Origin: Eubacterium sp.
Lineage (GTDB): Bacteria > Bacillota > Clostridia > Lachnospirales > Lachnospiraceae
Length of the DNA: 64,000 nucleotides
NCBI GenBank assembly: GCA_022791495.1
Contig: JAAVZE010000032.1
Span: 1 to 64,000 of the forward strand
Direction of reading: 5' to 3'
Shown: positions 1 to 9,057 of the stretch, piece by piece
Layout: each line of letters starts with the position of its first letter
Numbering within the stretch: the stretch's first letter is position 1
Program-made: the position numbers and the translations under genes
Notes under the pieces: generated by a model
Seen by the model: the letters and a program-made list of their open reading frames with translations, nothing else
The model's database searches: none
Told to the model about the DNA's origin: nothing

Positions 1-186
1 ACTTCCCTGAAGCTCGGCAAACCTGTAAACAGTGCCCTTCACTGCGGTATCTGTGGTGAGCACGGTGGAGATCCATCTTCTGTAGAGTTCTGCAACAAGA
101 TCGGTCTTGACTATGTATCCTGTTCACCGTTCCGTGTGCCGATTGCAAGACTTGCGGCGGCACAGGCAGCGATTGCACAGAAGTGA
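1..186 (+). CDS. ppdK: Pyruvate, phosphate dikinase, C-terminal fragment (5' truncated by window)
   Basis: Frame 1 reads [61 protein letters not shown], the typical PPDK C-terminus (CGEHGGDP...[18 protein letters not shown]). Confidence 0.95.
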   Translation, partial: TSLKLGKPVNSALHCGICGEHGGDPSSVEFCNKIGLDYVSCSPFRVPIARLAAAQAAIAQK

Positions 187-300
187 GCAATTCCTCTTGA
201 AAAGAGGAATCCTGAAAAAGCACCAATTTACGGGACTTTGAGGAGTGTCTGATTTCGAGGAATCGCTGATTCCTTAAAGTCAGTATAAGAAAGCATAGAA

Positions 301-342
301 AACAGTCCATTCAGAGAATAAATCTCTGGGTGGACTGTTTTT
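301..342 (+). terminator. Rho-independent terminator after ppdK tail
   Basis: AACAGTCCATTCAGAGA-ATAAA-TCTCTGGGTGGACTGTT followed by T-run. The second copy at 18760-18801 has a compensatory stem change (T->C opposite A->G). Confidence 0.8.
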
Positions 343-367
343 GAATGTGGATTTTTAGAGGAAGGGG

Positions 368-1774
368 TTATTTTTCCTGCCAAGGTTGTTCCGTGTCATA
401 ATGATAACAACCCTTAAAAGGGAAGTTGGTAATGACACGCTCTATGGCGACACCGCCTATGTTATAGGGGTAGTCGCGATAATATAGACCATGCCCCAAG
501 AATGAGTTGTCGATAATGTGTTTGATATGGAGGTCATCCATGTTATAAGCATCTTCCTGAGAAAAGATTTTTTCTTTTTTGTTTGTTATTCTGCAGCAGA
601 AGATTAAAGAACCATTATAATGAATCACATCTTCTGCGAGGGTTTCAAAATCTTCTATTGTAAATTCTGTCTCATACCCTTTTGTTTTGGGGTATGGTGG
701 GTCTACGAAGAGAAGGTTCTTTTTGCGGTTGTGCTTTTTGATGATATGTAGAGCATCTTCATTATGTATAATAACTTTTTGTGCAGAGCGATAAGTGTTC
801 CATAGGCAGTCCAGATAATTCCTGTATTTGCATATGGCGTTTTCATTGTTTTCAATCAGGTTATTAGGATTCAATCCACCTCGTGAGTTATTACAATAAT
901 GACAAAAGAGATATTTTGCGGCAATGTCAGGAAGGATTTCATCGGTGGAAGAACTGCGGAATTTCTCAATTATTTCCTTTGCCTCATTGTAGGTTTTCTG
1001 GTCAGGACTCAAGGAAAGGCAGGCAGCTTTTAGCTCATCTGATTTAAAGATGAATGAGCGAAGGTAGTTTGCTTTGTGCCAGTAGATATCATTTGTGATA
1101 ATGCGTTTGAAACATTTTTTCTGACAAGCAGTTAAAGTAATGATACCGCTTCCCATGCAAGGCTCAACGAAGGTATCTATGTCATCAGAAAGTGATTGTA
1201 ATATTTCGTTAAAATTGTTCAGAAACCATTTTTTATTGCCATGAACCTTAAGACCAGTATCTGCGGAGGTTTTATTCTCGGATGATGTATTTGATGTATA
1301 GCAAGAATCGGTGTGAGCAGATTCTTTGTTTGCTTTGCAGATAAGCAGATTACAGTAGGTGGTTGCACTGATGTTCACTTTTGCCATGTCGCTTTTTTTG
1401 GCATAATCCAAAAGCAATAAACGAAAGAATCCTTTTGTAAGGGTTTCTTCCCCAGACAGCTTGAGAATAGCCAATTTTTGCTCTGGAGTTAAATGAAGCG
1501 AAACTTTTTCACGTTTCATTTTGTCAGGTGCTTTTGGAAATAAAAGCGAAAAAATCTCATCAAAATATCTCTGATTTTCCCAGAGATTTTTAGTACCCCT
1601 TTCAACAGTTATCTTATATTTCTTAAACAGGGTGCGTAGGGCAGAATCTTTGAAATCTGCTGGTCGGATTGCTAAGACACTTTTTTTCATTTTTTTTGCT
1701 GTTCCACCATAGGCAGATATAAGACCTAGGGGAAGGTTTACAGATGTTTTCGGGCAGGTCTTTTGTTTTGACAT
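368..1774 (-). CDS. D12-class (Dam-like) N6-adenine DNA methyltransferase, orphan
   Basis: VEPCMGSGII (SAM-binding FxGxG-like motif) and LLFVDPPYPKTKGYE (DPPY catalytic motif); 468 aa. Confidence 0.8.
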   Translation of the reverse strand: MSKQKTCPKTSVNLPLGLISAYGGTAKKMKKSVLAIRPADFKDSALRTLFKKYKITVERGTKNLWENQRYFDEIFSLLFPKAPDKMKREKVSLHLTPEQKLAILKLSGEETLTKGFFRLLLLDYAKKSDMAKVNISATTYCNLLICKANKESAHTDSCYTSNTSSENKTSADTGLKVHGNKKWFLNNFNEILQSLSDDIDTFVEPCMGSGIITLTACQKKCFKRIITNDIYWHKANYLRSFIFKSDELKAACLSLSPDQKTYNEAKEIIEKFRSSSTDEILPDIAAKYLFCHYCNNSRGGLNPNNLIENNENAICKYRNYLDCLWNTYRSAQKVIIHNEDALHIIKKHNRKKNLLFVDPPYPKTKGYETEFTIEDFETLAEDVIHYNGSLIFCCRITNKKEKIFSQEDAYNMDDLHIKHIIDNSFLGHGLYYRDYPYNIGGVAIERVITNFPFKGCYHYDTEQPWQEK

Positions 1775-1890
1775 AATATTCGTCTCCTTTGCAATTTAAT
1801 AAAATTTGTTTTTGGATTCCGCACATATAGCGAAAAAGTAAAAACATGTCTTTTATTAACTGCATCTGGTGCTACCTTACTCAGGAACAA

Positions 1891-2075
1891 TGTCTGAGGG
1901 TAAAATGCCTTGCCTTAAGGGATGAATTTTTGCACCTTATGGTGTAAGAAGTCTGCCTTGGGTACAATTATTTTCTGCTTGATTAATCACAAATCCTGTC
2001 TGAGGGAAACTGTTTTCTGCCTGAGGGTGTGAAAAATCTGCACGAGTCAAAAATCTTGCCACATCAGAAATAAAA
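1891..2075. repeat. Degenerate iteron-like array, ~9 units, ~21-bp period
   Basis: TGCCTGAGGG-like cores start at 1891, 1911, 1931, 1954, 1976, 1997, 2018, 2039, 2057 (spacings 20,20,23,22,21,21,21,18). Confidence 0.6.
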
Positions 2076-2126
2076 AGCAGATACTAATTCTCCAAAATTT
2101 TTATCTTGCAATGGAAACTTCATGTT

Positions 2127-2207
2127 AAAAAGGTGGTATGGAACTGTTAGAGTTTTTCATAAAAGGTAGTATAAATTGCCTGATGTTTGACAGAAAAAGT
2201 AGTATGG
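2127..2207. repeat. Three AAAAAGGTAGTATGG-type motifs at 33-34 bp spacing
   Basis: AAAAAGGTGGTATGG (2127), AAAAGGTAGTAT (2161), AAAAAGTAGTATGG (2194). The same motif recurs at 14719 and 14752. Confidence 0.65.
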
Positions 2208-2469
2208 TAATTTCCTATTTTGCAATCTTTCGTTCGTAATTATGGATAGGGTATTTTCTTGGGGTTTTTGGGCTATGTTTCTCGTAACCCCCTTATTTTG
2301 GTGCTTTTTGCTATCATGGAAAAAATTATATAGAAAACACAGCAAATAGTTCTTGACTTTTTGTCTGATGAGAGTGATAGATGGTAGGACGAAAAACCGC
2401 ATTTTCTATTATTTACGGTTTTTCTGTATCAAACAAACCAACTAAACTATAAGAATGGAGGAATGTGCT

Positions 2470-2892
2470 ATGGTAAGAGTTGTATTGCCGACAGGCGAAA
2501 TCAGGGAGTTCATGCAGTTAGAGTGTTTCAAGGAAAAGATGGTATCTTTTCGTGAAAGAACAAAAAGAGTCGTCATTAAGGCAGAGCAGATGGACAACGA
2601 AGTAACAGGCATCCGAGTAAGTCAAATGCTGGGACACATCTGCTGGGGTAACCTGACTTCAGACAAAGTGAGAGAAATTCTCGCAGAAATGGCAGAAAAA
2701 GGTTCTTATAACTTCTTGGATAAGGGGTATGAGATTATCAAGGATGCCAAGGAGATTCCAAAGCTGGGTGGCAGACCTTATTACCTTGAGGAAAATCCAA
2801 GACCTTTCGGCAGTATGAGTATGGGATGCGGCATGATGAATTGTTTCGAGAATGATGAGGACTGCTTCCTTGATGAGGATGACGAAGAATAA
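2470..2892 (+). CDS. Hypothetical accessory protein with acidic C-terminus
   Basis: GGAGG at ~2457 upstream of ATG 2470; ORF intact and followed directly by the DUF262 gene. Confidence 0.6.
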   Translation: MVRVVLPTGEIREFMQLECFKEKMVSFRERTKRVVIKAEQMDNEVTGIRVSQMLGHICWGNLTSDKVREILAEMAEKGSYNFLDKGYEIIKDAKEIPKLGGRPYYLEENPRPFGSMSMGCGMMNCFENDEDCFLDEDDEE

Positions 2893-2904
2893 GGGGGCAT
2901 ACAT

Positions 2905-4185
2905 ATGCAAAGAAGTACACTGCCGACGGGAGTCAGAACACTGCGGAAATGGTATGAGAAAGGAACTTTGACCTTTGACAATCCAGTACAGCGGTCAGGC
3001 TCCCAGTGGAGCCTGATGCAGAAGAGCCTGCTGATACACTCACTGCTTGCCCAGATGCCAGTTCCGCCAGTCTATCTTTTGAAGGATAAGACTGGCGGAG
3101 AAACTATATATGATGCTTTGGACGGCAAGCAGAGAATGCAGAGCGTCTTTGAATTTATTGATGGGGCATATGCACTCCATATAAGTACGCCAGAAGTAGT
3201 GATGGATGGTGTAATATTTGACCTTGCCAATCTATCCTTTGAGGAATTGAGCGAGGAGTGTCAGGATGAAATTCTTGGATACAGATTTAGCATTACCTGC
3301 TTGGAGGATGCAACGGATGAGGAAGTCGAGGAAATCTTTAAGAGGCTCAATAACAGCACACCGCTCAGTCCTATTCAAAAATGCAGGAGTGAGTTGGGGC
3401 TGGAATTATCCGCATGGGCAAAAGAAGTGTGCCAGAAAGATTTCTTCCAGCATTCTATATCGCTGACAGTGGCACAGTTGCGGAGGGAGGCTGACCTTGA
3501 GGTACTGCTCCAGACAATGCTGTTGCTGGATGCAAGGCATGAGGGGTACGACTATAAGGCGATCAGTACAAGAGAAGTTACAAAGTACTGTAAGACAATC
3601 CGAGGGAAGTATGATGCCGGGAAACGCAGGATGATGGAGGAAATCATAGACTTTGTATCCGATGCATTCCCTGAGAAGCACAGATTCCTCAAGAAGTCTA
3701 ACATCCCCATGATACTTGTAACGGCAAAGCTGGCATTGGAAAATGGTATCTCCGAGGCAGATTTCAAGACCTTTACAGACAGCTTCAGCAACAGCGTCAA
3801 TCTTGCATATGAAGAAAACATGGGATCGGGAAACGTCAAAAGGATAAAGACAGAAGGTCGCCTTACTGCCATAGCAGAAGCATTTGCTTCTTATTTCCAA
3901 CTCAGGGGTATTCAGTCTCTTACGCTGGAGGCTCATGCTGAAGTGAGCGGCGAGGCTGACGCAGGGGACTCTCTTTTGCTGGAAGGCGGAGTGGGTTCTG
4001 ATGCAGTGGAAGAAGGGGCGGAGGCTCCCAAGCCTGAGGAAGAAGCCAGTGAAAATCCTGATGAAACAGAAGGAGCGGAAGTGCTTGATGTGGAAGAGGC
4101 GGTGGCAGAAGAGATTATGCCTGCTGACGCTGATGCAGAGCCAGTCTCCGATGGGGAGAAGGGGGAGGAACAAGGCAATGGATAA
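2905..4185 (+). CDS. DUF262 (GmrSD N-terminal/ParB-like nuclease fold) domain protein
   Basis: NPVQRSGSQWSLMQKSLLIHSLLAQMPVPPVYLLKD...YDALDGKQRMQSVFEFIDG is the DUF262 signature. Confidence 0.75.
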   Translation: MQRSTLPTGVRTLRKWYEKGTLTFDNPVQRSGSQWSLMQKSLLIHSLLAQMPVPPVYLLKDKTGGETIYDALDGKQRMQSVFEFIDGAYALHISTPEVVMDGVIFDLANLSFEELSEECQDEILGYRFSITCLEDATDEEVEEIFKRLNNSTPLSPIQKCRSELGLELSAWAKEVCQKDFFQHSISLTVAQLRREADLEVLLQTMLLLDARHEGYDYKAISTREVTKYCKTIRGKYDAGKRRMMEEIIDFVSDAFPEKHRFLKKSNIPMILVTAKLALENGISEADFKTFTDSFSNSVNLAYEENMGSGNVKRIKTEGRLTAIAEAFASYFQLRGIQSLTLEAHAEVSGEADAGDSLLLEGGVGSDAVEEGAEAPKPEEEASENPDETEGAEVLDVEEAVAEEIMPADADAEPVSDGEKGEEQGNG

Positions 4186-4591
4186 GATTCTGGCGTATTT
4201 TCTCCGTGTATCAGATAAGGGGGTACAGTACCGGGGGTATCTCGGTGAGGCAGACAATTCCCTGAAAGCAGAGCAGGAGTATGTCGGGGGATTGATTGCT
4301 GTCATGCCGTTGACGGATGAGATTGTCCTTATTGTGAACGATGAAGGCAAAATAGCTGGTCTGCCATATAACAGGGTGATGCTTGTGGATGGCAGACCAG
4401 TTGATGTTCTAGCCGGGAATATCATGGAGGTACGCCATGAGGGGGAGGAGTTTACCAGCATACAGCCAGAGGATGTTCCTTTTGTGGAAGAACATCTGCC
4501 ACCATTCAGGGGTATTATAGGTGGAAATATTCTTATAGGGAGTCAGGACAGCCTGCCGCAATACGAGGGGGTGATGAAGGATGGGGACTGA
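4178..4591 (+). CDS. DUF3846-like protein
   Basis: ATG overlaps the stop of the previous gene; VGGLIAVMPLTDEIVLIVNDEGKIAGLPYNR resembles DUF3846. Confidence 0.6.
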   Translation: MDKILAYFLRVSDKGVQYRGYLGEADNSLKAEQEYVGGLIAVMPLTDEIVLIVNDEGKIAGLPYNRVMLVDGRPVDVLAGNIMEVRHEGEEFTSIQPEDVPFVEEHLPPFRGIIGGNILIGSQDSLPQYEGVMKDGD

Positions 4592-4802
4592 TGTGGAAAG
4601 AATCAGGGAACAGTACCCACAGGGGACAAAACTCAGGCTCCTAAAGGATTTGGATGACCCCTATGCCCCGAAGAGGGCTGGCGATGTGATGACAGTCTCC
4701 CATGTAGACGATGCAGGGCAGGTACATGGGACTTGGAAAAGTGGCGGCAGTCTTGCCTTGCTGTATGGGGTGGATGCCTTTGATGTAATAAGCCGCCCTT
4801 AA
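4581..4802 (+). CDS. DUF4314-like protein
   Basis: REQYPQGTKLRLLKDLDDPYAPKRAGDVMTVSHVDDAGQVHGTWKSGGSLALLYGVDAFDVI; overlaps the upstream gene. Confidence 0.7.
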   Translation: MGTDVERIREQYPQGTKLRLLKDLDDPYAPKRAGDVMTVSHVDDAGQVHGTWKSGGSLALLYGVDAFDVISRP

Positions 4803-4822
4803 AATATGGAGATTGAGAGGAG

Positions 4823-5095
4823 GTGGTGCGGTTGCGGAGATTTATGCTTATGCCGAAGTTTTTGAGAAAAGATGCCTATGTGCTTTGTGAAGTCAGGCGG
4901 AAGAATGGTTTTACAGTTAGTGGTTACAGGCGTATTGCAGAAGGAACGAGGCTGGAAATGGAGAGGGTGCAGACAGGATTGGAACTGGACACGGTGATAC
5001 TGCCGCCTTTCCAGAAACAGGAAGATGGAACGATGCTCTGTGGAGAACCCTCGGATGCCGCCCTGTTCTTTCGGGGCTATTATGGCATGAAATGA
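4823..5095 (+). CDS. Hypothetical protein
   Basis: Intact 90-aa ORF continuing the operon; possible GTG start, alternative ATG at 4844. Confidence 0.45.
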   Translation: MVRLRRFMLMPKFLRKDAYVLCEVRRKNGFTVSGYRRIAEGTRLEMERVQTGLELDTVILPPFQKQEDGTMLCGEPSDAALFFRGYYGMK

Positions 5096-5432
5096 GAAGG
5101 AAGTGCGATGGTTAGGTTCATTTTTATAATCTGAGATACGTTTACAATACTACATAGAGGCTGATAGAGTGGATGGATGGGATAATGGATGTGAATGATG
5201 ACAGATAACACAAGAGATGGAGGCAGGTCAGGGGAAAGATTTCAGTATGCGATCCCTGCCTGAGAAATGTTTCCAGTGAAGGTAAGGGGTAAGATAATTT
5301 ATAGGGAATGAGGCGGTGGAATGAAGCCAGCCCCATGACAGACGGCAGATGGATATGGTTTGGTTTGGATGCATGGATAGAGAGCAGTCCAGACAGCAAA
5401 ATCTGTAATTTACGTAGCAAGGAGCCCAGCCA

Positions 5433-5504
5433 GACAGTCTGGGCAGTCTAGGCAGCTTAGGCAGTTCTGGCAGTACAGGCAGTCAGGGCATCTCCAGCAG
5501 TTCT
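5433..5504 (+). repeat. 9-bp tandem repeat (GGCAGTNNN)n, encodes a G-S-X collagen-like tract without a start codon
   Basis: GACAGTCTG GGCAGTCTA GGCAGCTTA GGCAGTTCT GGCAGTACA GGCAGTCAG GGCATCTCC AGCAGTTCT. Confidence 0.75.
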
Positions 5505-5825
5505 GCATGACAGGCATATCTGTTTCCAGCACGATTTTCAGAGGTATCAGGTAATTTTTTATTTTGAGGTGCTGGATTCATTTCCATACACCGCAGGACG
5601 GCAGAATGCAGGGTGCTGTGGAACGAAATCAAACACTTGTTCTCTGCTCCCGAATTCGCCCCACACAGCCATTTTTGCCTTCTCCCCCTACTCACTCCCA
5701 CCCCCTGCCTAAAATGCCCGACAGGGGGCGACAGCGTGTCCACACGGTGCAACGAAATCCCAGCCCCCTGCTGGCAACGGAAAAAACGGAAAATCCCCTG
5801 CGGATTATGGATTGGAGGAAGTGAA

Positions 5826-6215
5826 ATGTTAATAAATGGAAAACCAAGATATGTTATCAAGGAAAAGGAACTGAGGAAGCTGTACACTGTTTTGACGGAT
5901 GTAGGCGTTCCGATGAATGTCAAAAGAGCCAGTGTTGTGGAATATGAGGAACATCTTTTGGATAGGGACAGAAGTGTATGTCTCAATTTCCTGACTGAGT
6001 TAATCTGGATGCTTTGCAGAAATGATATGCAGGAAATTGAAAAAGCATTCGAGGAGCGGCAGATTGCAGCGGATATGGAGATGGATGTGTCATCTTTAAT
6101 AAAAGCTGGTGCTTTCCTGATGGAGACGATAAGTGATGAAGAGGTGGGTGCTATGATGAAGAAACTGGAGTATTACATGAAAAGGTACCATGATGGGGAA
6201 CTCCCCTTTATGTAG
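5826..6215 (+). CDS. Hypothetical protein
   Basis: 129-aa ORF, MLINGKPRYVIKEKELRKLYTVLTDVG...; good RBS (GGAGG) upstream. Confidence 0.55.
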   Translation: MLINGKPRYVIKEKELRKLYTVLTDVGVPMNVKRASVVEYEEHLLDRDRSVCLNFLTELIWMLCRNDMQEIEKAFEERQIAADMEMDVSSLIKAGAFLMETISDEEVGAMMKKLEYYMKRYHDGELPFM

Positions 6216-6250
6216 GGGGTGCGTCATATACTTTGGAATGGAGGCAGTCG

Positions 6251-6514
6251 ATGGAGGATAAGGAGTTATTGCGTGATATCAGGGAAGGAAGGACTGACGC
6301 TATTGAGTCTATCATGGTAAAGGATGAGGAATATAGAAAACTTATACGAAAACAGGAAAAAATCTGGGATGAGCTTCAGGCAATGGGGCTTCCAGACGGG
6401 ACAATGGATAAGGTGGAAGAGTATTCCAGCCTGACATCAAAAAGTAGTGGCAGGTATCTGCAGATGATATATGAACAGGGTTTTCTGGATGGTCTGCATA
6501 TCGGGAAGATGTAG
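6251..6514 (+). CDS. Small DUF6809-like protein
   Basis: MEDKELLRDIREGR...SSLTSKSSGRYLQMIYEQGFLDGLHIGKM resembles small helical accessory proteins of Clostridia. Confidence 0.5.
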   Translation: MEDKELLRDIREGRTDAIESIMVKDEEYRKLIRKQEKIWDELQAMGLPDGTMDKVEEYSSLTSKSSGRYLQMIYEQGFLDGLHIGKM

Positions 6515-6651
6515 TGGGTATGGTATGGGAACAGGCTTCGGCTCAGGAGTATTTCTGGGTATGAAGCCTTCCCTGCGTTTATGGGGTGCATATTGGCATT
6601 GAATTCTGTCAGGTGTCATGTTATACTTTTCTTATCGAGGAGGCGGGGCGT

Positions 6652-6915
6652 ATGTCGCAGATAATTCCGATTAAGGATTTAGAAAATACAAATGCAATTT
6701 CAGACAAATGCCATATGGAGCAGGAACCGGTGTTTGTCACAAAGAATGGGCGTGGCGATCTGGTTGTTATGAGTATTGAGACTTATGAAAAATTGATTGA
6801 TAATGCACAGGTGGATTTGGCGATTGCCGAATCAGAGGATGAGATTGCCAAAGGTGGGGAACTGCTGGATGCCAAGGAAGTACTTATGACACTGAGGAGG
6901 AAGCACTTTGGATGA
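6652..6915 (+). CDS. Phd/YefM-family antitoxin
   Basis: MSQIIPIKDLENTNAISDKCHMEQEPVFVTKNGRGDLVVMSIETYEKL is the Phd/YefM signature. Confidence 0.85.
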   Translation: MSQIIPIKDLENTNAISDKCHMEQEPVFVTKNGRGDLVVMSIETYEKLIDNAQVDLAIAESEDEIAKGGELLDAKEVLMTLRRKHFG

Positions 6916-7210
6916 ATATGAGGTGAAAATTTCTCCCAGGGCTACCAGAGATATTGATGGGATATATTCCTATCTTGCAGAGGAATTAAAAGTGCAGGGT
7001 ACTGCGGAAGGACTGGCTGACAGTCTGGCAGATGCCATAGACAGCCTGAACCAGATGCCATACAGGGGTGCGGAGAGAAAAACAGGGGCTTTTGCCAACA
7101 GAGGCTACCGTCAGTTATTTGTTAAAAATTTTACAGTGGTATACCGCATAGATGAAACAAGAAAAATGGTAATTATTGTTACTGTCAGGTATACACCAAG
7201 CAGTTTTTAA
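6908..7210 (+). CDS. RelE/ParE-family toxin
   Basis: VKISPRATRDIDGIYSYLAEEL...YRQLFVKNFTVVYRIDETRKMVIIVTVRYTPSSF; TTG start overlapping the antitoxin by 8 nt. Confidence 0.85.
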   Translation: MDEYEVKISPRATRDIDGIYSYLAEELKVQGTAEGLADSLADAIDSLNQMPYRGAERKTGAFANRGYRQLFVKNFTVVYRIDETRKMVIIVTVRYTPSSF

Positions 7211-7234
7211 GGACAGACGGGGGAGGCAGTAAAG

Positions 7235-7429
7235 ATGATGGAAGAAGTTCAGGCAAAGAAAAACAAAAAGGTCATCATTTCAGTATTGGATGAATTTATA
7301 GAAGAACCTGCTGTCAGGAAATTGCATTCTGCAAGGGGTGCGCTTTCGGAATATGCAGACCCAGCGTTATGGGGAGAGGAGAAGTCAGCATGGGAAAAGG
7401 CGGTAAAGGAAAAACAGGGAGATGACTGA
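7235..7429 (+). CDS. Small antitoxin-like protein, possible third TA-operon member
   Basis: MMEEVQAKKNKKVIISVLDEFIEEPAVRKLHSARGALSEYADPALWGEEKSAWEKAVKEKQGDD; 24 bp after the toxin. Confidence 0.5.
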   Translation: MMEEVQAKKNKKVIISVLDEFIEEPAVRKLHSARGALSEYADPALWGEEKSAWEKAVKEKQGDD

Positions 7430-7715
7430 CAAGGCAGCTAGTAACTGGTTTGTGGGGTATTTATGAATAATAACAGAAAATGAAAACTCTGACTCAGGAG
7501 TATCTGGGTCAGGGTATTTTTTTTGCGGAAATTTTATGATGCAGGAAGAAAAAGGTACATTTTTCTTCCTGTGGACTGTCAGATACCAGTTTTCATGTCC
7601 TGACGGCTTCACAGGGGTATTTAAGAAAGAAAATATATTCTTTATCGACCTAAGTGTTGGTGCATTTCAAGTTAATGAGGTATATGTTTTGTTATGGGGT
7701 ACTGAGGCGTAGGCT

Positions 7716-8012
7716 TCATTTCTTATTTGCTTTCATAATGTCAATAATCTCTGCGAGTGAATTGATTTCCCTTTCAGACAAGCCATTTACATTCAAAGTC
7801 CTCATTTTATCTTTTCCAATCAGGTAGTCGCAGGAAACGTCATATAAGGTGGCGAGTTTCAGCAATATATGGTATGAAGGGTGTCTGTCCTCAACCTCAT
7901 ACGCTGACAGAACCGACACAGATACACCAACCAGTTCTGATACTTGTTTTAGTGTAAGGCGTCTCGCCTGCCTGAGGCTTTTCAACCGCTCGCCCATATT
8001 TATGTTTACCAT
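7716..8012 (-). CDS. XRE-family HTH transcriptional regulator
   Basis: MGERLKSLRQARRLTLKQVSELVGVSVSVLSAYEVEDRHPSYHILLKLATLYDVSCDYLIG. Confidence 0.85.
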   Translation of the reverse strand: MVNINMGERLKSLRQARRLTLKQVSELVGVSVSVLSAYEVEDRHPSYHILLKLATLYDVSCDYLIGKDKMRTLNVNGLSEREINSLAEIIDIMKANKK

Positions 8013-8321
8013 ATGAGTACACCTCCATTCTACTAAGAGTGTAATGGAGAGGTTTCCATTTGAGGTGTAAAATATTCCAATATCAGAAGAAAAAGTTATT
8101 GAATTAGTGGAAGAAAAATGGTAATATAGTAGGTGGGTCATTCAGAATATCTGGCATTCATATATGGGGTACAGTTAATTCTTACATAAGGGGTGTTAAT
8201 AATTACATTCCCCTCAAATAGGAATTTTTTTGTGCTACAATGTCTGGAGAGTTAGGTGGAATGACTCAGAAAAAATATAATATGGCTGGAATATAAGATT
8301 TCAGCAGAAATGGAGGAACAT

Positions 8322-9017
8322 ATGAAAAATATGTTGAAAAGAGTAGTTGGAATGCTGATGATTACTGCTCTGTTAGCAAGCATTTTGGCGAATTCAGGAC
8401 AGACAGCGCAGGCAGCAACATCTAATCTAAGTGATTTGGGGCTTAAATGGGATTTGAAGAAAAACAAGTCTGTAATCTGTAAGACAACTTGGGGTAAAAA
8501 TATCAGATTGAAGATGAGTGCAAAACTTACAAAGTATAAAGTTACGGATGCTAATAAAGCAGGATATAAAAAACTGACCTTTACAGTTAAGTTCAAGCAT
8601 ATGGAAAAACTAACAAAGAGTCAGGTAAATAAAATATTGAGATACTATTTAAAAACGGGTAACACTGGAGGGAGCCTTTACTACGTTGTTGCAGATTATG
8701 ATAGTGGAATGTGTCTGGAAGAAAAAAACGATAAAAATGTTACAGTAAAGTCAAAGTGGAAATGGGGAAAAAAGCAGAATTTTTATGGAAGCGGTAAGTA
8801 TAGATCATCATATGTTCATTATCGCAATGGCAGGTGTGAGGTTTCCGTTGTTTATCCAGAAGATTACAGCGGACTGTGTATCGGATTTGGTGCGTATAAT
8901 GGTTCAGCGGCTACAAAGGCTGATGAAGCGTTTGAAGAGGGGAAAAAGTCTTTTGGAAAGACAAGTCATTATAAAAAAGGAAAGACAAATTCGCATTGGA
9001 TGAAGGTTTCGCAATAA
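8322..9017 (+). CDS. Secreted protein of unknown function
   Basis: Signal peptide MKNMLKRVVGMLMITALLASILANSGQTAQAA; basic/aromatic-rich mature region. Confidence 0.65.
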   Translation: MKNMLKRVVGMLMITALLASILANSGQTAQAATSNLSDLGLKWDLKKNKSVICKTTWGKNIRLKMSAKLTKYKVTDANKAGYKKLTFTVKFKHMEKLTKSQVNKILRYYLKTGNTGGSLYYVVADYDSGMCLEEKNDKNVTVKSKWKWGKKQNFYGSGKYRSSYVHYRNGRCEVSVVYPEDYSGLCIGFGAYNGSAATKADEAFEEGKKSFGKTSHYKKGKTNSHWMKVSQ

Positions 9018-9057
9018 TATATAGCTGAATAGATCTTTCAGCAGAAATGGAGGAATC

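Noticed and set aside
1623-1865. 80-aa minus-strand ORF overlapping the methylase start
   Set aside because: Out-of-frame reading of the methylase 5' region; no independent start signals.
1891-2075. CRISPR array interpretation of the ~21-bp repeats
   Set aside because: Units are degenerate and contiguous with no unique ~30-bp spacers; no cas genes in the window.
3406-4461. 351-aa minus-strand ORF
   Set aside because: Antisense to the DUF262 and DUF3846 genes; low-complexity Cys/Ser/Phe-rich translation with no family signature.
5433-5504. CRISPR or promoter array interpretation of the 9-bp repeats
   Set aside because: Unit far too short and codon-phased; fits a Gly-Ser-X coding remnant.
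5483-5986. 167-aa minus-strand ORF across 5.5-6.0 kb
   Set aside because: Overlaps the better-supported plus-strand gene at 5826 and has no family features.
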